Positions 18,422-27,963 of a stretch of 64,000 bases of DNA are shown here, piece after piece; position 1 is the first letter of the stretch; each line of letters starts with the position of its first letter. Location of the stretch: NCBI GenBank assembly GCA_905339275.1, contig CAJPFK010000001.1, positions 930,001 to 994,000 on the forward strand, written 5' to 3'. The DNA comes from Methylophilaceae bacterium (GTDB lineage: Bacteria > Pseudomonadota > Gammaproteobacteria > Burkholderiales > Methylophilaceae). Below the pieces are notes generated by a model. The model saw only the letters and a list, made by a program, of their open reading frames with translations, ran no database searches and was not told the origin of the DNA. A program made the position numbers and the translations under genes.

Positions 18422-19744
18422 ATGGTTAAGAATGTCGTAGTCATCGGAACCCAGTGGGGAGACGAAGGTAAAGGGAAAATCGTCGACTGGCTGACCGACC
18501 ACGCTCAGGGTGTCGTGCGCTTTCAGGGCGGCCATAACGCGGGGCATACGCTGGTTATCGGGCAGGGTGCTGCGCAGCGTGAATACAAGCTGAACCTGGT
18601 GCCGTCAGGTATCGTGCGGGAAGGCATCAAATGCTACATCGGCAATGGTGTCGTACTCGATGTCAGCCATTTGCTGGAAGAAATATCCGGCCTGGAAAAG
18701 GCCGGGATAGAAGTTCGCAGCCGTCTTAAAGTCAGTCCGGGCTGCCCGTTGATACTGGATTGCCATGTCAGGCTGGACAAGGCGCGCGAGGCGGCCAGAG
18801 GCGTGGACAAGAAAATCGGGACGACAGGCAAGGGCATAGGCCCGACCTACGAGGATAAGGTGGCGCGCCGGGCATTGCGTGTGTACGACCTGTTCTATCC
18901 TGAACGATTCGCCGAAAAACTCAGGGAAGTTTTTGATTACCACAATTTTGTGCTGGTAAATTACCTCAAGTCCGAACCGGCAGACTATGAAAAGCAACTG
19001 GCGCTTTGCATGCAGCAGGTCGAGGAGTTGCGTCCCATGGTGTCCGACATTTCGGCCGCCCTGTATGCAGCCAACGAAGCCGGTGAGCGCCTGCTGTTTG
19101 AAGGTGCGCAGGGCACGCTGCTTGATATCGATCACGGCACCTATCCTTACGTGACTTCGTCCAATTGCGTTTCAGGCCAGGCGTCGGCGGGTTCCGGCGT
19201 GGGGCCGGGCATGCTGCATTATGTGCTCGGCATTACCAAGGCCTACACCACGCGCGTGGGTGGCGGCCCTTTTCCAAGTGAGCTCGATATCGAGACGGAA
19301 GACCTGCCTGGTTACCAGATGTCGAACAAGGGGCGTGAAATCGGTACGGTGACCAAGCGCAAACGCCGTTGCGGCTGGTTCGATGCGGCCGCCTTGCGCC
19401 GCTCTGCGAGAATCAATGGCTTGACGGGACTCTGCATTACCAAGCTGGACGTGCTGGACGGCATCGCTGAACTCGATATCTGTACGGGTTATGAGCTGGA
19501 TGGCAAGGTTGTGGATATGTTGCCTGTCGGCGCGGACGATGTTGCAAGGTGCAAGCCGATCTACGAAACATTGCCCGGCTGGAGCGAGAGTACGTTCGGC
19601 ATCAGCCGCTGGCAGGACTTGCCGGTCAATGCCCAGTCCTACCTGAAGCGCCTGGAGGTGTTGTGCGGCGTGCCGGTCGATATCGTATCGACCGGGCCGG
19701 AGCGCGATGAGACCATCGTCTTGCGCCACCCATTCGGAGCATAA
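18422..19744 (+). CDS. purA: Adenylosuccinate synthetase
   Basis: A 440-residue GTP-dependent enzyme converting IMP and aspartate to adenylosuccinate on the path to AMP. The P-loop-like QWGDEGKGK motif lies near residues 11-19, [10 protein letters not shown] follows, and [24 protein letters not shown] and KLDVLDG match the family along its length. The stop TAA abuts the GTG start of the next gene (19745), and GGAG for that gene lies inside the purA 3' end, so the C1-cofactor genes may be co-transcribed with it. Confidence 0.97.
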   Translation: MVKNVVVIGTQWGDEGKGKIVDWLTDHAQGVVRFQGGHNAGHTLVIGQGAAQREYKLNLVPSGIVREGIKCYIGNGVVLDVSHLLEEISGLEKAGIEVRSRLKVSPGCPLILDCHVRLDKAREAARGVDKKIGTTGKGIGPTYEDKVARRALRVYDLFYPERFAEKLREVFDYHNFVLVNYLKSEPADYEKQLALCMQQVEELRPMVSDISAALYAANEAGERLLFEGAQGTLLDIDHGTYPYVTSSNCVSGQASAGSGVGPGMLHYVLGITKAYTTRVGGGPFPSELDIETEDLPGYQMSNKGREIGTVTKRKRRCGWFDAAALRRSARINGLTGLCITKLDVLDGIAELDICTGYELDGKVVDMLPVGADDVARCKPIYETLPGWSESTFGISRWQDLPVNAQSYLKRLEVLCGVPVDIVSTGPERDETIVLRHPFGA

Positions 19745-20293
19745 GTGCGCCATACGGAAGAAAAGCGTCTTGCCTGGGCGTTGACCGGTTCCGGCCACTA
19801 CCTGCGCGAATGCCTGGATATCATCAACCAATTACAGGATGTCGACCTGTTTCTGAGCAAGGCTGCCGCGGAAATCCTGCAGCAATACGGTTACAGGCAC
19901 AGTGTCGGACGCGTATTCCAGGACAAGACGGCGAGCAGCGTACCGGTCGAGTTGTTCTATGCCGGGCGGTACCACACACTGGTGGTTGCGCCGGCAACCT
20001 CCAATACCGTGGCGAAGATGGTTGCCGGTATTTCCGATAATCTTGTGACCAATCTTTATGCACAGGCCGGCAAGACGCGTGTGGCAAGCATTGTGTTTGC
20101 CTGCGATACCGAGCCCGAACTTGAATCTGAAGCGCCGCGTGACAATATCGTGAAAGTTTACCCTCGCCGTATCGATCTCGAGAACATGGAAAAGCTCAAG
20201 ACCTTCGAGGAGACCACGGTTGCAGGGGACATGTTGCAACTTCATAGCGCCATCCAAGACCGTTTGGCATGCCTGAAAATCTCCTCTTCCTGA
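19745..20293 (+). CDS. DmrX/AfpA-like flavoprotein of C1-carrier metabolism
   Basis: A 182-residue flavoprotein (MRHTEEKRLAWALTGSGHYL, then FYAGRYHTLVVAPATSNTVAKMV) of the archaeoflavoprotein AfpA / dihydromethanopterin reductase DmrX family, related to the Dfp flavodomains. In methylotrophic betaproteobacteria this protein is linked to reducing dihydromethanopterin to the active C1 carrier. GTG is the start, placed directly after the purA stop, with GGAG at 19736-39 inside purA. The end overlaps the next gene by 25 bases. The reaction here is inferred from family and context. Confidence 0.8.
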   Translation: MRHTEEKRLAWALTGSGHYLRECLDIINQLQDVDLFLSKAAAEILQQYGYRHSVGRVFQDKTASSVPVELFYAGRYHTLVVAPATSNTVAKMVAGISDNLVTNLYAQAGKTRVASIVFACDTEPELESEAPRDNIVKVYPRRIDLENMEKLKTFEETTVAGDMLQLHSAIQDRLACLKISSS

Positions 20294-21681
20294 CCGGGAA
20301 GCTTGCCGAGAAAAGCCTGCATAAGGTATTGGCAAGCATACAGGCCAGCGGCAAGCAGCCGCAGGATTTCAAATACCGTATCGCGCAGATTGGCGTTTCA
20401 GTCGCCGCGCTGATGACACCGGAACTGATTTTGCGGCGCTTGCCAGATACCGGTGATGCTGACAAGATGGTGTTGCCCGGACTCTGCCGCGGTGACCTGA
20501 CCAAGCTGGAAGAAAAGTACGGTATCCCTGTCGAGCGAGGCCCCGAGGACCTGAAGGATCTGCCGCAGTATTTCGGGCGAGGCGGGAAGGAGCCTGATTT
20601 GTCCAGATATGATGTCAGAATATTCGCTGAAATCGTCGAAGCCCCAGATTTGACTGTTGATGCCATCGTTCGCAAGGCAGAACGCTATCGGCAGCAAGGC
20701 GCTGACGTCATCGACCTCGGCTGCTTGCCCAATACCCCGTTCCCGCATCTCGCGGATGCCATACAGGCGCTGAAAGCGGCAGGTTTTGCCGTCAGTGTCG
20801 ATTCGCTGAATCAGGATGATCTGCTGCTGGCCGGCCGGAGCGGTGCAGATTATCTGCTGAGCCTGACCGAGAAATCCCTGTGGATTGCGGATGAAGTTGC
20901 AGCAACGCCCATCCTGATTCCATCCTCCCCAGGTAATCTGCCTTCGCTGTACCGGGCGATTGAGGCCATGCAGAAAAAAGGCAAGGCATTCATTGCCGAT
21001 GCGATCCTTGACCCTATCCCGTTCGGCTTGACCGAGTCGATCGTGCGTTATCAGCGGCTACGCAAACGCTACCCCGATATCCAGATCATGATGGGCGTGG
21101 GCAACCTGACCGAGTTGACGGATGCGGATACTACCGGCATCAATGCCATACTTTTCGGTATCATCTCCGAGCTCGGGCTTAATGCCGTGCTGGCGACATC
21201 GGTCAGCCCGCATGCGGTGAATGCCGTTGCCGAAGCGGATATTGCGAGAAGAGTGATGCATGCCGCACGCGAGGACAGGCGCCTGCCGCGCGATTACAGC
21301 AATGGTCTGCTTGGGCTGCATGACCGTCGCCCGTTCAATTACACGGAGCAGGAGATCGCAGAATTTGCCGCCGCCATCAAGGACCCGAGTTTCCGCATCC
21401 AGGTCAGCGAGTCGGGCGTGCACATCTATAATCGCGATGGACTTTTCCAGGACACCGACCCTTTCAGGCTGTATCCGCATCTCAAGGTGGATGATGATGC
21501 ATCGCATGCGTTTTATCTCGGTGTGGAACTCGCACGCGCGCAGATCGCATGGCAGCTGAAGAAGCGCTACAAACAGGATGAAGAGCTGCAATGGGGCTGC
21601 AACGCGGTACCCGAAAAACCGGAAGGCCGCGTCGCTCATCGCAGCGCATCGCTCAAAGAAAAGCGGGCGAAAAAGGAATAA
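20269..21681 (+). CDS. DUF6513 dihydropteroate-synthase-like protein
   Basis: A 470-residue protein of the DUF6513 / dihydropteroate-synthase-related family found in the C1-carrier clusters of methylotrophs. It begins MPENLLFLTGKLAEKSLHKV; a TIM-barrel-like middle (residues about 130-330) contains AERYRQQGADVIDLGCLPN and DAILDPIPFGLTESIVRY, reminiscent of pterin-binding barrels. It overlaps the flavoprotein gene by 25 bases, implying coupling. A role in tetrahydromethanopterin synthesis is likely, but its exact reaction is not established. Confidence 0.8.
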   Translation: MPENLLFLTGKLAEKSLHKVLASIQASGKQPQDFKYRIAQIGVSVAALMTPELILRRLPDTGDADKMVLPGLCRGDLTKLEEKYGIPVERGPEDLKDLPQYFGRGGKEPDLSRYDVRIFAEIVEAPDLTVDAIVRKAERYRQQGADVIDLGCLPNTPFPHLADAIQALKAAGFAVSVDSLNQDDLLLAGRSGADYLLSLTEKSLWIADEVAATPILIPSSPGNLPSLYRAIEAMQKKGKAFIADAILDPIPFGLTESIVRYQRLRKRYPDIQIMMGVGNLTELTDADTTGINAILFGIISELGLNAVLATSVSPHAVNAVAEADIARRVMHAAREDRRLPRDYSNGLLGLHDRRPFNYTEQEIAEFAAAIKDPSFRIQVSESGVHIYNRDGLFQDTDPFRLYPHLKVDDDASHAFYLGVELARAQIAWQLKKRYKQDEELQWGCNAVPEKPEGRVAHRSASLKEKRAKKE

Positions 21682-21687
21682 AGGCCC

Positions 21688-22269
21688 ATGCCCATGATTT
21701 ACGAAACCATTATCAGCAGCCTTGATGCAAGCAATCAGCCGCATATTGCGCCATTCGGCACAAGGGAGCGGGATGGCCTGATTCTGATTGCGCCGTTCCG
21801 GCCATCCAGCAGTCTGGATAATCTTTTGCATCATCGCTGCGCTGTCATGAATCTGACAGATGATGTACGCATATTCGCCGGCGCACTGACCGGCCGTCGC
21901 GATTGGCCCGTACGCCGGGCGGACAAAATCAACGGTGTCGTGCTTGAGTCGGCATTGGCGCATCGGGAACTGGAGCTGGTTGAAATACGAGAGGACGAAA
22001 CGAGGCCTGAACTTTACTTCAAGGTCGTGCACGAGGCCCAGCATCGCCCATTCCGCGGTTTCAACCGTGCGCAGGCCGCCGTGATCGAGCTTGCCGTGCT
22101 GGTAAGCCGGCTGCATATGCTGCCGGTGGAGAAAATAGACGCGGAAATCGCCTACCTGCAGATTGCCGTTGAAAAAACCGCAGGCGAGCATGAGCTGCAG
22201 GCCTGGCAGTGGCTGATCGAGTGCGTGGACAATCATAAGTCGGCAATCCGCATGGAGAATCTTGCGTGA
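21688..22269 (+). CDS. DUF447-family protein (C1-carrier cluster)
   Basis: A 193-residue protein of the DUF447 family, which is shared by archaeal and methylotroph C1-carrier clusters and resembles FMN-binding split-barrel proteins (YETIISSLDASNQPHIAPFG, LILIAPFRPSSSLDNLLHHR). ATG at 21688 or 21694 can serve as start. It overlaps the next gene by four bases (GTGA). Its function is unknown; neighbours suggest a step in tetrahydromethanopterin or methanofuran synthesis. Confidence 0.78.
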   Translation: MPMIYETIISSLDASNQPHIAPFGTRERDGLILIAPFRPSSSLDNLLHHRCAVMNLTDDVRIFAGALTGRRDWPVRRADKINGVVLESALAHRELELVEIREDETRPELYFKVVHEAQHRPFRGFNRAQAAVIELAVLVSRLHMLPVEKIDAEIAYLQIAVEKTAGEHELQAWQWLIECVDNHKSAIRMENLA

Positions 22270-22976
22270 GCAAATTGCTGATCAGTGTCATGAACCTGCA
22301 TGAAGCGCAGATTGCCATGGATGCCGGTGTCGATATCATCGACATGAAAAATCCGCTCGAAGGGGCGCTTGGCGCATTGCCTCCGGATGAAATTGCCCGC
22401 ATAGTGAGGCATGTGGACGGACGGGTCACGACCAGTGCAACGATAGGTGATTTGCCGATGCTGCCCGAGCTGATCATCCCTGCTGTCGAAGCAGTTGCTT
22501 CTACAGGCGTCGATATTGTCAAAATCGGTTTTTACGGCGGCGGCGATCAGGAACGCTGCATTGCATGTATTGAGCCCTTGGCTTCCAGAGGCATTAACCT
22601 GGTTGCCGTGCTGATGGCGGATCAGGCGCCGGATTTCAATTTGCTGCCACGATTAAGGTCGGCCGGATTCCTGGGCGTGATGCTGGACACGGCGGAAAAG
22701 GCAGGAAAGCATCTGCTCGATCATCTGGATTTATCGGCACTGGAAAGGTTTGTCGGCATCGCGATGGAAAACCGTCTTGTCACGGGATTGGCGGGTTCCC
22801 TGAATTCGGAACAGATTGAAACATTATCAGGATTGGGTCCGCACTATATGGGTTTTCGCGGAGCCGTCTGCAACAGTTCAAATCGGGTTGACAGTTTGAA
22901 CAGGAGTAAACTTTATGCATTGCGCGAGGTGTTGCGTAAAAGCAACACCTCGTCTGTAAATAAAGCTCAGCCTTGA
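22266..22976 (+). CDS. mfnB: (5-formylfuran-3-yl)methyl phosphate synthase-like protein (MfnB)
   Basis: A 236-residue TIM-barrel enzyme of the MfnB family, which in archaea makes the furan moiety of methanofuran from glyceraldehyde-3-phosphate. The family Lys motif DMKNP lies at residues 26-30 and a second catalytic-Lys region, GVDIVKIGFYGG, near residue 85. The start is GTG at 22266, overlapping the previous stop. Bacterial methylotrophs carry methylofuran used by the formyltransferase/hydrolase complex, which fits the neighbours. The last codons contain a perfect 11-bp hairpin (22925-22952). Confidence 0.85.
   Translation: MSKLLISVMNLHEAQIAMDAGVDIIDMKNPLEGALGALPPDEIARIVRHVDGRVTTSATIGDLPMLPELIIPAVEAVASTGVDIVKIGFYGGGDQERCIACIEPLASRGINLVAVLMADQAPDFNLLPRLRSAGFLGVMLDTAEKAGKHLLDHLDLSALERFVGIAMENRLVTGLAGSLNSEQIETLSGLGPHYMGFRGAVCNSSNRVDSLNRSKLYALREVLRKSNTSSVNKAQP
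22925..22952 (+). repeat. Perfect inverted repeat within the mfnB 3' end
   Basis: CGAGGTGTTGC (22925-22935), loop GTAAAA, GCAACACCTCG (22942-22952): an 11-bp perfect stem in the coding sequence, 24 bases before the mfnB stop. No U-run follows, so it is not a simple terminator; a role in mRNA stability or attenuation is possible. Confidence 0.7.
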
Positions 22977-23056
22977 GGAATTCCGCGGCCAGCTTGCGAA
23001 CACAAATTTCTTTGCGTATAGTTTTGACATCAGTCAGCCCAATCAGGAGTAATCGA

Positions 23057-24163
23057 ATGAAGAAGAATATAATCAGCCTTGCTGTTGCAAGTGTTCTCGG
23101 CTTTGGCGTAACCGCTGTATCAGCCGGTGACGCATATGAAGGATCATGGTATCTGGTGCCGGGCGTCAGCTACCTGAATACGGACAGTGACCTGGATGCC
23201 GATAACGATGTGGGCGGTTTCCTGCGTCTTGGTAAGGAATTGAGCGAACACTGGGATGTGCAGATCGGCGTTGGTCATGCGCGTGCCGACGAAGACCTGA
23301 ATGTGGCGGGCGGCAGCGGTAAATATAAACAGACGCTGTTCGGTGTCGATGCGTTGTACATGTTCAGCCGCGACAGATTCCGTCCTTTCCTGCTGGCTGG
23401 TTTGGGCCTGGCACGCAACAACCTTGATTACGATGTCAACGGTGTTGATATCGGCGAGAAAAAGACGTCCTGGATGGCTAACGTAGGTGTCGGTGCGCAA
23501 TTCATGTTCACCGAGGCTTTGGGCCTGCAGGCTGACCTCCGCCATGTATGGAGTCGTGCAGAAGCCGAATCCAACGCCAAGGCCGTGGGTGGACTGGGCT
23601 TTAATGGCAGCGAAACTGTCGGCAATACCTATTTCAATGTTGGCGGTATCTGGAAATTCGGCGCTCCCAAGCAGGTGGCTGCCGTTGAGCCTGAGCCAAT
23701 TGCGGTTGCGCCAGAGCCAGCACCTGCTCCCGAGCCGGTGCCAGCACCAGCGCCTAAGGCATGCAAGCCAAAGGTTGAGCGCTTCCTGCTGTCTTCTGAA
23801 ATTCTGTTCGGCTTTGATAAAGACAAACTCAAGCCGGAAGGCCTCCAGGTCCTGGATACTGAAGTTATTCCAAAACTGAAGAGCGAGCCGTTCGAAGTCG
23901 TATTCGTGACCGGCCATACCGACCTGCTTGGGTCTCATGAATACAATGATGCGCTGTCAAAACGCCGTGCTGAGCAGGTGAAAGCTTACCTGGCAAGCCA
24001 GGGTGTTGATGCAAACATCATCATTGCGCATGGTGCCGGCGAGTCTACGCCTGTCGTGATTTGCTCGGAAAAACTGCCGCGCAAGCAATTGATCGAGTGC
24101 TTGCAGCCAAATCGCCGTGTAGAGGTTGAAGCTAACCGCGACGATGTCAAGGCATGCGAATAA
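23057..24163 (+). CDS. OmpA-family outer-membrane protein
   Basis: A 368-residue porin-like protein. The signal peptide (MKKNIISLAVASVLGFGVTA, cleavage near SAG-D) precedes an eight-strand beta-barrel domain, a Pro/Ala/Glu-rich hinge (PEPAPAPEPVPAPAP, about residues 220-235) and an OmpA peptidoglycan-binding domain with VTGHTDLLGSHEYNDALSKRRAEQVKAYL. GGAG at 23046-23049 supports ATG 23057; the longer frame from 22973 is not used. A strong terminator follows at 24180-24206. It likely anchors the outer membrane to peptidoglycan. Confidence 0.95.
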   Translation: MKKNIISLAVASVLGFGVTAVSAGDAYEGSWYLVPGVSYLNTDSDLDADNDVGGFLRLGKELSEHWDVQIGVGHARADEDLNVAGGSGKYKQTLFGVDALYMFSRDRFRPFLLAGLGLARNNLDYDVNGVDIGEKKTSWMANVGVGAQFMFTEALGLQADLRHVWSRAEAESNAKAVGGLGFNGSETVGNTYFNVGGIWKFGAPKQVAAVEPEPIAVAPEPAPAPEPVPAPAPKACKPKVERFLLSSEILFGFDKDKLKPEGLQVLDTEVIPKLKSEPFEVVFVTGHTDLLGSHEYNDALSKRRAEQVKAYLASQGVDANIIIAHGAGESTPVVICSEKLPRKQLIECLQPNRRVEVEANRDDVKACE

Positions 24164-24179
24164 CAGGTTCTGTTGACTT

Positions 24180-24206
24180 AAAAGCCCCGCAACGCGGGGC
24201 TTTTTT
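24180..24206 (+). terminator. Rho-independent terminator after the OmpA gene
   Basis: AAAGCCCCGC (24181-24190), short loop, GCGGGGC then six T residues (24201-24206). The next gene's possible ATG begins at 24207, immediately after the U-tract. Confidence 0.9.
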
Positions 24207-25556
24207 ATGGCTAAAATGACTGAAGAAACCAGAAAAGTAGAACTGGCAATTACGGCCAGGTGGGTTGCAACCGTCTCGGGAGAGGTACTGGAGCACGCCA
24301 GTGTCGTCGTTGATGGCGGAAAAATCGTCGACATACTGCAGGCGGAACAGTTGCAGGAACATTATCTGGCCGATACCAGCATCTTCCTGCCTGAGCATGT
24401 GCTCATGCCGGGCCTGATCAACTTGCATACGCATGCGGCGATGACGCTGATGCGTGGTTTGGCAGACGACTTACCCCTGATGCTTTGGCTGCAGAATCAT
24501 ATCTGGCCGGCAGAAAAGCAAGCGTTGTCCGAACGGTTCGTGCGTGATGGTTCATTATTGGCGTGTGCGGAAATGCTGGCGGGCGGCGTTACCTGTTTCA
24601 GCGACATGTATTTTTACCCGCAGGCGGTGGCGGATGCGGTTCTGCAGTCGGGGATGCGTGCGAACCTGGGTCTGGTGGTATTGGAGTTTCCTACCGTTTA
24701 TGCCAGCGATGCCGATGACTATTTGCTCAAGGGTCTGGATGCGCGTGATGCATGGCGCAGCCATCCTCTATTGACGGCAACCCTGGCACCACATGCGCCT
24801 TACACGGTTGAAGACCGCAGCTTCGAGAAAATTCTGACCTATGCAGAACAGCTCGGCCTGGGTATCCATACCCATTTGCATGAAACAACTGACGAAATTG
24901 CGCAAAGCCTGGATAAATACGGTACTCGCCCCCTGCAACGCCTGGCCGAGCTCGGTGTGCTGGGCCCCAACTTCATAGCAGCGCACTGCGTCCATCTGGA
25001 ACCTCAGGAAATGAAAATGCTGGCGGAATTCGGCTGCCATGTGGCACATTGTCCGGCTTCCAATCTCAAGCTTGCAAGCGGTATCGCGCCGATTGTCGAC
25101 CTGATGCAACATGGTGTGAATATCGGTATCGGCACTGATGGGGCCGCAAGTAATAATCGCCTGGATATGTTTGCGGAGATGCGGCTGGCAGCATTGCTTG
25201 CCAAGGGCTCCAGCGGTAATGCGGCAGCATTGCCGGCAAAGCAGGCACTTGAGATGGCAACAATGGCTGCAGCCAGGGCGCTGGGATTGGATAACGCAAT
25301 CGGCTCCATAGAAATCGGTAAGTTTGCCGACCTGGCTGCAGTAAGAATTGCCGATCCTGAAACGCTGCCCTGTTTCGATCCTGTTTCCCATCTGGTGTAT
25401 GCTGCAGGGCGTGAGCATGTTACTCATACTTGGGTGGCCGGAGCGTTACGTTATCAAAAACTTAAGGGGCAGGAGGGCGTCTATGCCAATATAGAGCCTT
25501 CCGAACTGAGGGAGATCACATCCTCATGGCAATCACGACTGGCACAATATAAATAA
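24207..25556 (+). CDS. mtaD: TRZ/ATZ-family amidohydrolase (S-adenosylhomocysteine/methylthioadenosine deaminase-like)
   Basis: A 449-residue zinc amidohydrolase. Metal-site motifs are visible: LINLHTHAAMTLMRG (about residue 75), HTHLHETTDE, AAHCVHLEPQEM and GIGTDGAASNN. The family deaminates S-adenosylhomocysteine or 5'-methylthioadenosine to the inosyl compound. It precedes ubiG, the usual betaproteobacterial order, which links it to S-adenosylhomocysteine disposal. The annotated ATG (24207) sits directly after the upstream terminator U-run and has no Shine-Dalgarno; ATG 24216 is an alternative. Substrate is inferred from family. Confidence 0.85.
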   Translation: MAKMTEETRKVELAITARWVATVSGEVLEHASVVVDGGKIVDILQAEQLQEHYLADTSIFLPEHVLMPGLINLHTHAAMTLMRGLADDLPLMLWLQNHIWPAEKQALSERFVRDGSLLACAEMLAGGVTCFSDMYFYPQAVADAVLQSGMRANLGLVVLEFPTVYASDADDYLLKGLDARDAWRSHPLLTATLAPHAPYTVEDRSFEKILTYAEQLGLGIHTHLHETTDEIAQSLDKYGTRPLQRLAELGVLGPNFIAAHCVHLEPQEMKMLAEFGCHVAHCPASNLKLASGIAPIVDLMQHGVNIGIGTDGAASNNRLDMFAEMRLAALLAKGSSGNAAALPAKQALEMATMAAARALGLDNAIGSIEIGKFADLAAVRIADPETLPCFDPVSHLVYAAGREHVTHTWVAGALRYQKLKGQEGVYANIEPSELREITSSWQSRLAQYK

Positions 25557-26279
25557 ATGACTGTAATAGATACTGAAATGACAAAAGAAGCAAACGTTGA
25601 CCCTGCTGAATTACAGAAATTCGCATCCCTCGCACATCGATGGTGGGATAAGAACAGCGAATTCCGGCCGCTACACGAGATTAATCCGTTACGGCTTGAT
25701 TATATCGATGGGAAAACAGGTTTGCAGGGCAAGCGCGTGCTGGATGTAGGATGTGGCGGAGGCATATTGTCCGAGTCCATGGCGCTCAGGGGTGCTGAAG
25801 TCACCGCTATCGATCTGGGCGAAAAGGCACTGAAAGTAGCGCAACTGCATCGCCTGGAAAGCGGCGTCGAGGTGGATTACCGGTTGATTCCGGTGGAGTC
25901 GCTGGCTGCGGAAGCGCCGGAGAGTTTCGATGTCGTTACTTGCATGGAAATGCTGGAGCATGTGCCAGACCCATCCGCGGTTGTTGCAGCCTGTGCCCGG
26001 CTCGTGAAACCCGGCGGCAGCGTATTTTTTTCCACGATTAACCGCAACCCCAAAGCCTACCTGTTCGCGGTCATCGGGGCGGAGTATGTACTGAATATGC
26101 TGCCGAAAGGCACGCATGAGTATGAAAAATTCATCAAGCCTTCCGAACTTTCCGCATGGGCCCGCCACAGCGGGTTGTCGGTTTCCGGTTTGAAGGGCAT
26201 GAGCTACAGCCCGCTGACCAGGCGCTACTGGCTGGGCGACGACGTATCCGTCAACTACATCGTGCACGCAATTAAATAA
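25557..26279 (+). CDS. ubiG: Ubiquinone biosynthesis O-methyltransferase UbiG
   Basis: A 240-residue S-adenosylmethionine-dependent methyltransferase performing both O-methylations of ubiquinone synthesis. [10 protein letters not shown]-type N-terminus, SAM motif [16 protein letters not shown] (about residue 62), and [16 protein letters not shown] are visible. The ATG follows the previous stop directly (TAAATG). An internal Met gives a shorter alternative start at 25578. Neighbouring gph and the upstream amidohydrolase form the common betaproteobacterial set. Confidence 0.95.
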   Translation: MTVIDTEMTKEANVDPAELQKFASLAHRWWDKNSEFRPLHEINPLRLDYIDGKTGLQGKRVLDVGCGGGILSESMALRGAEVTAIDLGEKALKVAQLHRLESGVEVDYRLIPVESLAAEAPESFDVVTCMEMLEHVPDPSAVVAACARLVKPGGSVFFSTINRNPKAYLFAVIGAEYVLNMLPKGTHEYEKFIKPSELSAWARHSGLSVSGLKGMSYSPLTRRYWLGDDVSVNYIVHAIK

Positions 26280-26291
26280 CACCTGCAAAGC

Positions 26292-26945
26292 ATGATACTT
26301 TTTGATCTGGATGGCACGCTGGTGGATACGGCGCCCGATTTGGGGTTCGCGCTGAACATACAACGCGAACGCCATGGTTTGCCGCCGCTGTCCCAGGACA
26401 GAATCAGGCCGTATGCATCACATGGTTCAAAAGGGCTGCTTTCCGTAGGGTTCGGCATTACACCGGAAGACCGGAGTTTCCAGGCGATGCGTGAGGAGTA
26501 TCTCGATCTTTACGATCAGGTGTTCACCCGCTCTCCAGTGTTGTTTGACGGGATCGCGGCGCTTCTGGTCGAGATTGAAAACAGAAACATGCCCTGGGGG
26601 ATCGTGACCAATAAGCCCAGGCGTTTTTCAGAACCCCTGATGCAGGCGCTTAATCTTCATCTGCGCATGAGTTGCCTAGTCTGCGGGGACGATGCCGCGC
26701 GCGCCAAACCATTTCCGGATACCTTGTTGATGGCATGCAGGATCACGGGCCGGAGCCCGGCCGAGTGCCTGTATGTGGGCGATGCGGAGCGCGATGTGCA
26801 GGCGGGCAGGGCTGCGGGCATGAAGACTGTGATTGCTTTGTTCGGCTATATCGATGCGGCGGACAAGCCGGAAGAGTGGGGCGCCGACGCCATGATCCGG
26901 CAGCCGGCTGAGCTTATGGCCTGTTTTCAGCAACTCGATTCCTGA
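26292..26945 (+). CDS. gph: Phosphoglycolate phosphatase (HAD family)
   Basis: A 217-residue HAD-superfamily phosphatase. Motif I is LFDLDGTLVDTAPDLG at the N-terminus, motif II is VTNKPRRFSEP, motif III/IV is CLYVGDAERDVQAG. It is 12 bases after ubiG. The assignment to phosphoglycolate rests on family and the ubiG-gph pair; other small phosphoesters are possible substrates. Confidence 0.85.
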   Translation: MILFDLDGTLVDTAPDLGFALNIQRERHGLPPLSQDRIRPYASHGSKGLLSVGFGITPEDRSFQAMREEYLDLYDQVFTRSPVLFDGIAALLVEIENRNMPWGIVTNKPRRFSEPLMQALNLHLRMSCLVCGDDAARAKPFPDTLLMACRITGRSPAECLYVGDAERDVQAGRAAGMKTVIALFGYIDAADKPEEWGADAMIRQPAELMACFQQLDS

Positions 26946-26990
26946 GCCGATTCCTGTCATTCCAGATACTGGGTTTACCGCTTGCGGCGG

Positions 26991-27590
26991 TTACCGGACA
27001 TTCCGGCGTTCCATCATGGCTTGCGCCAGTGTGCCGCTATCGACATGCTCAATTTCTCCGCCCATCGGCAGGCCCCTGGCGATTCGGCTGACTCTCAGGC
27101 CGCGTGCTTTCAGCAGTTCGCTGACATAGTGCGCGGTAGCTTCACCTTCAACCGTATAGTTGGTGGCGAGAATGACTTCCTGAATCAAGCCGTCCTGCGC
27201 ACGCTTGATCAGTTTGTCCAGATGGATTTCCCTGGGGCCTATGCCATCGAGGGGCGATAACCGGCCCATCAATACAAAATACATTCCCTGATAGGCCTGT
27301 GTTTGTTCAAGCATCATCAGGTCGGTCGGCATCTCAACCACGCAGAGCAGGCTGGCATCGCGTTTTTCGGATGCGCATAAGGGGCATATGGGTTGCTCGC
27401 TGAAGTTGTTGCAAAGGCTGCAATGGCTGATGACGCCAAGCGCCTGATTGAGGGATGCTGCCAGGTTGGCAGCGCCCTGGCGGTCACGCTGGAGTAGATG
27501 ATAAGCCATACGCAACGCGGATTTCGGCCCGACTCCGGGCAGGCAGCGCAGTGCTTCGATCAATTGTTCGAGCGCGGGGGGATTACGCAT
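26991..27590 (-). CDS. recR: Recombination protein RecR
   Basis: A 199-residue protein of the RecFOR pathway that loads RecA at gaps. A helix-hairpin-helix ([20 protein letters not shown]) is followed by a C4 zinc finger ([16 protein letters not shown]) and a TOPRIM domain ([17 protein letters not shown]). It is last of the leftward dnaX-ybaB-recR operon, 39 bases after ybaB. Confidence 0.95.
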   Translation of the reverse strand: MRNPPALEQLIEALRCLPGVGPKSALRMAYHLLQRDRQGAANLAASLNQALGVISHCSLCNNFSEQPICPLCASEKRDASLLCVVEMPTDLMMLEQTQAYQGMYFVLMGRLSPLDGIGPREIHLDKLIKRAQDGLIQEVILATNYTVEGEATAHYVSELLKARGLRVSRIARGLPMGGEIEHVDSGTLAQAMMERRNVR

Positions 27591-27629
27591 CGGTCAGGAA
27601 CCAGTCGCGGGCTGCAATGGTAATAACGG

Positions 27630-27941
27630 TCAGAAAGGCAGCTTCATGCCGGCCGGCATCAGCCCGCTCATGCGTTGTTGCGAGGTCGCCTCAGCCTTGT
27701 TCACTGCATCGTTCAAGGCAATCACCAGCAAATCCTCAAGTATTTCCTTGTCATCCTGCATCAGGCTGTCATCAATGCTGATACGCTTTACTTCATTCCT
27801 GCAGGTCATGGTGACTTTAACCATGCCGGAGCCGGCCTGGCCTTCAACTTCTATATTCGCAAGCTCGGCTTGCGCGCGCTTAAGATTTTCCTGCATTTGC
27901 TGGGCCTGCTTCATGAGGTTGCCCATGCCGCCTTTCATCAT
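27630..27941 (-). CDS. YbaB/EbfC nucleoid-associated protein
   Basis: A 103-residue DNA-binding protein with the coiled-coil start [20 protein letters not shown] and the family core [20 protein letters not shown]. It sits between dnaX and recR as in most bacteria and is thought to bind DNA as a dimer. Confidence 0.92.
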   Translation of the reverse strand: MMKGGMGNLMKQAQQMQENLKRAQAELANIEVEGQAGSGMVKVTMTCRNEVKRISIDDSLMQDDKEILEDLLVIALNDAVNKAEATSQQRMSGLMPAGMKLPF

Positions 27942-27963
27942 CTGGTTTCTCCTGAATTATGGG

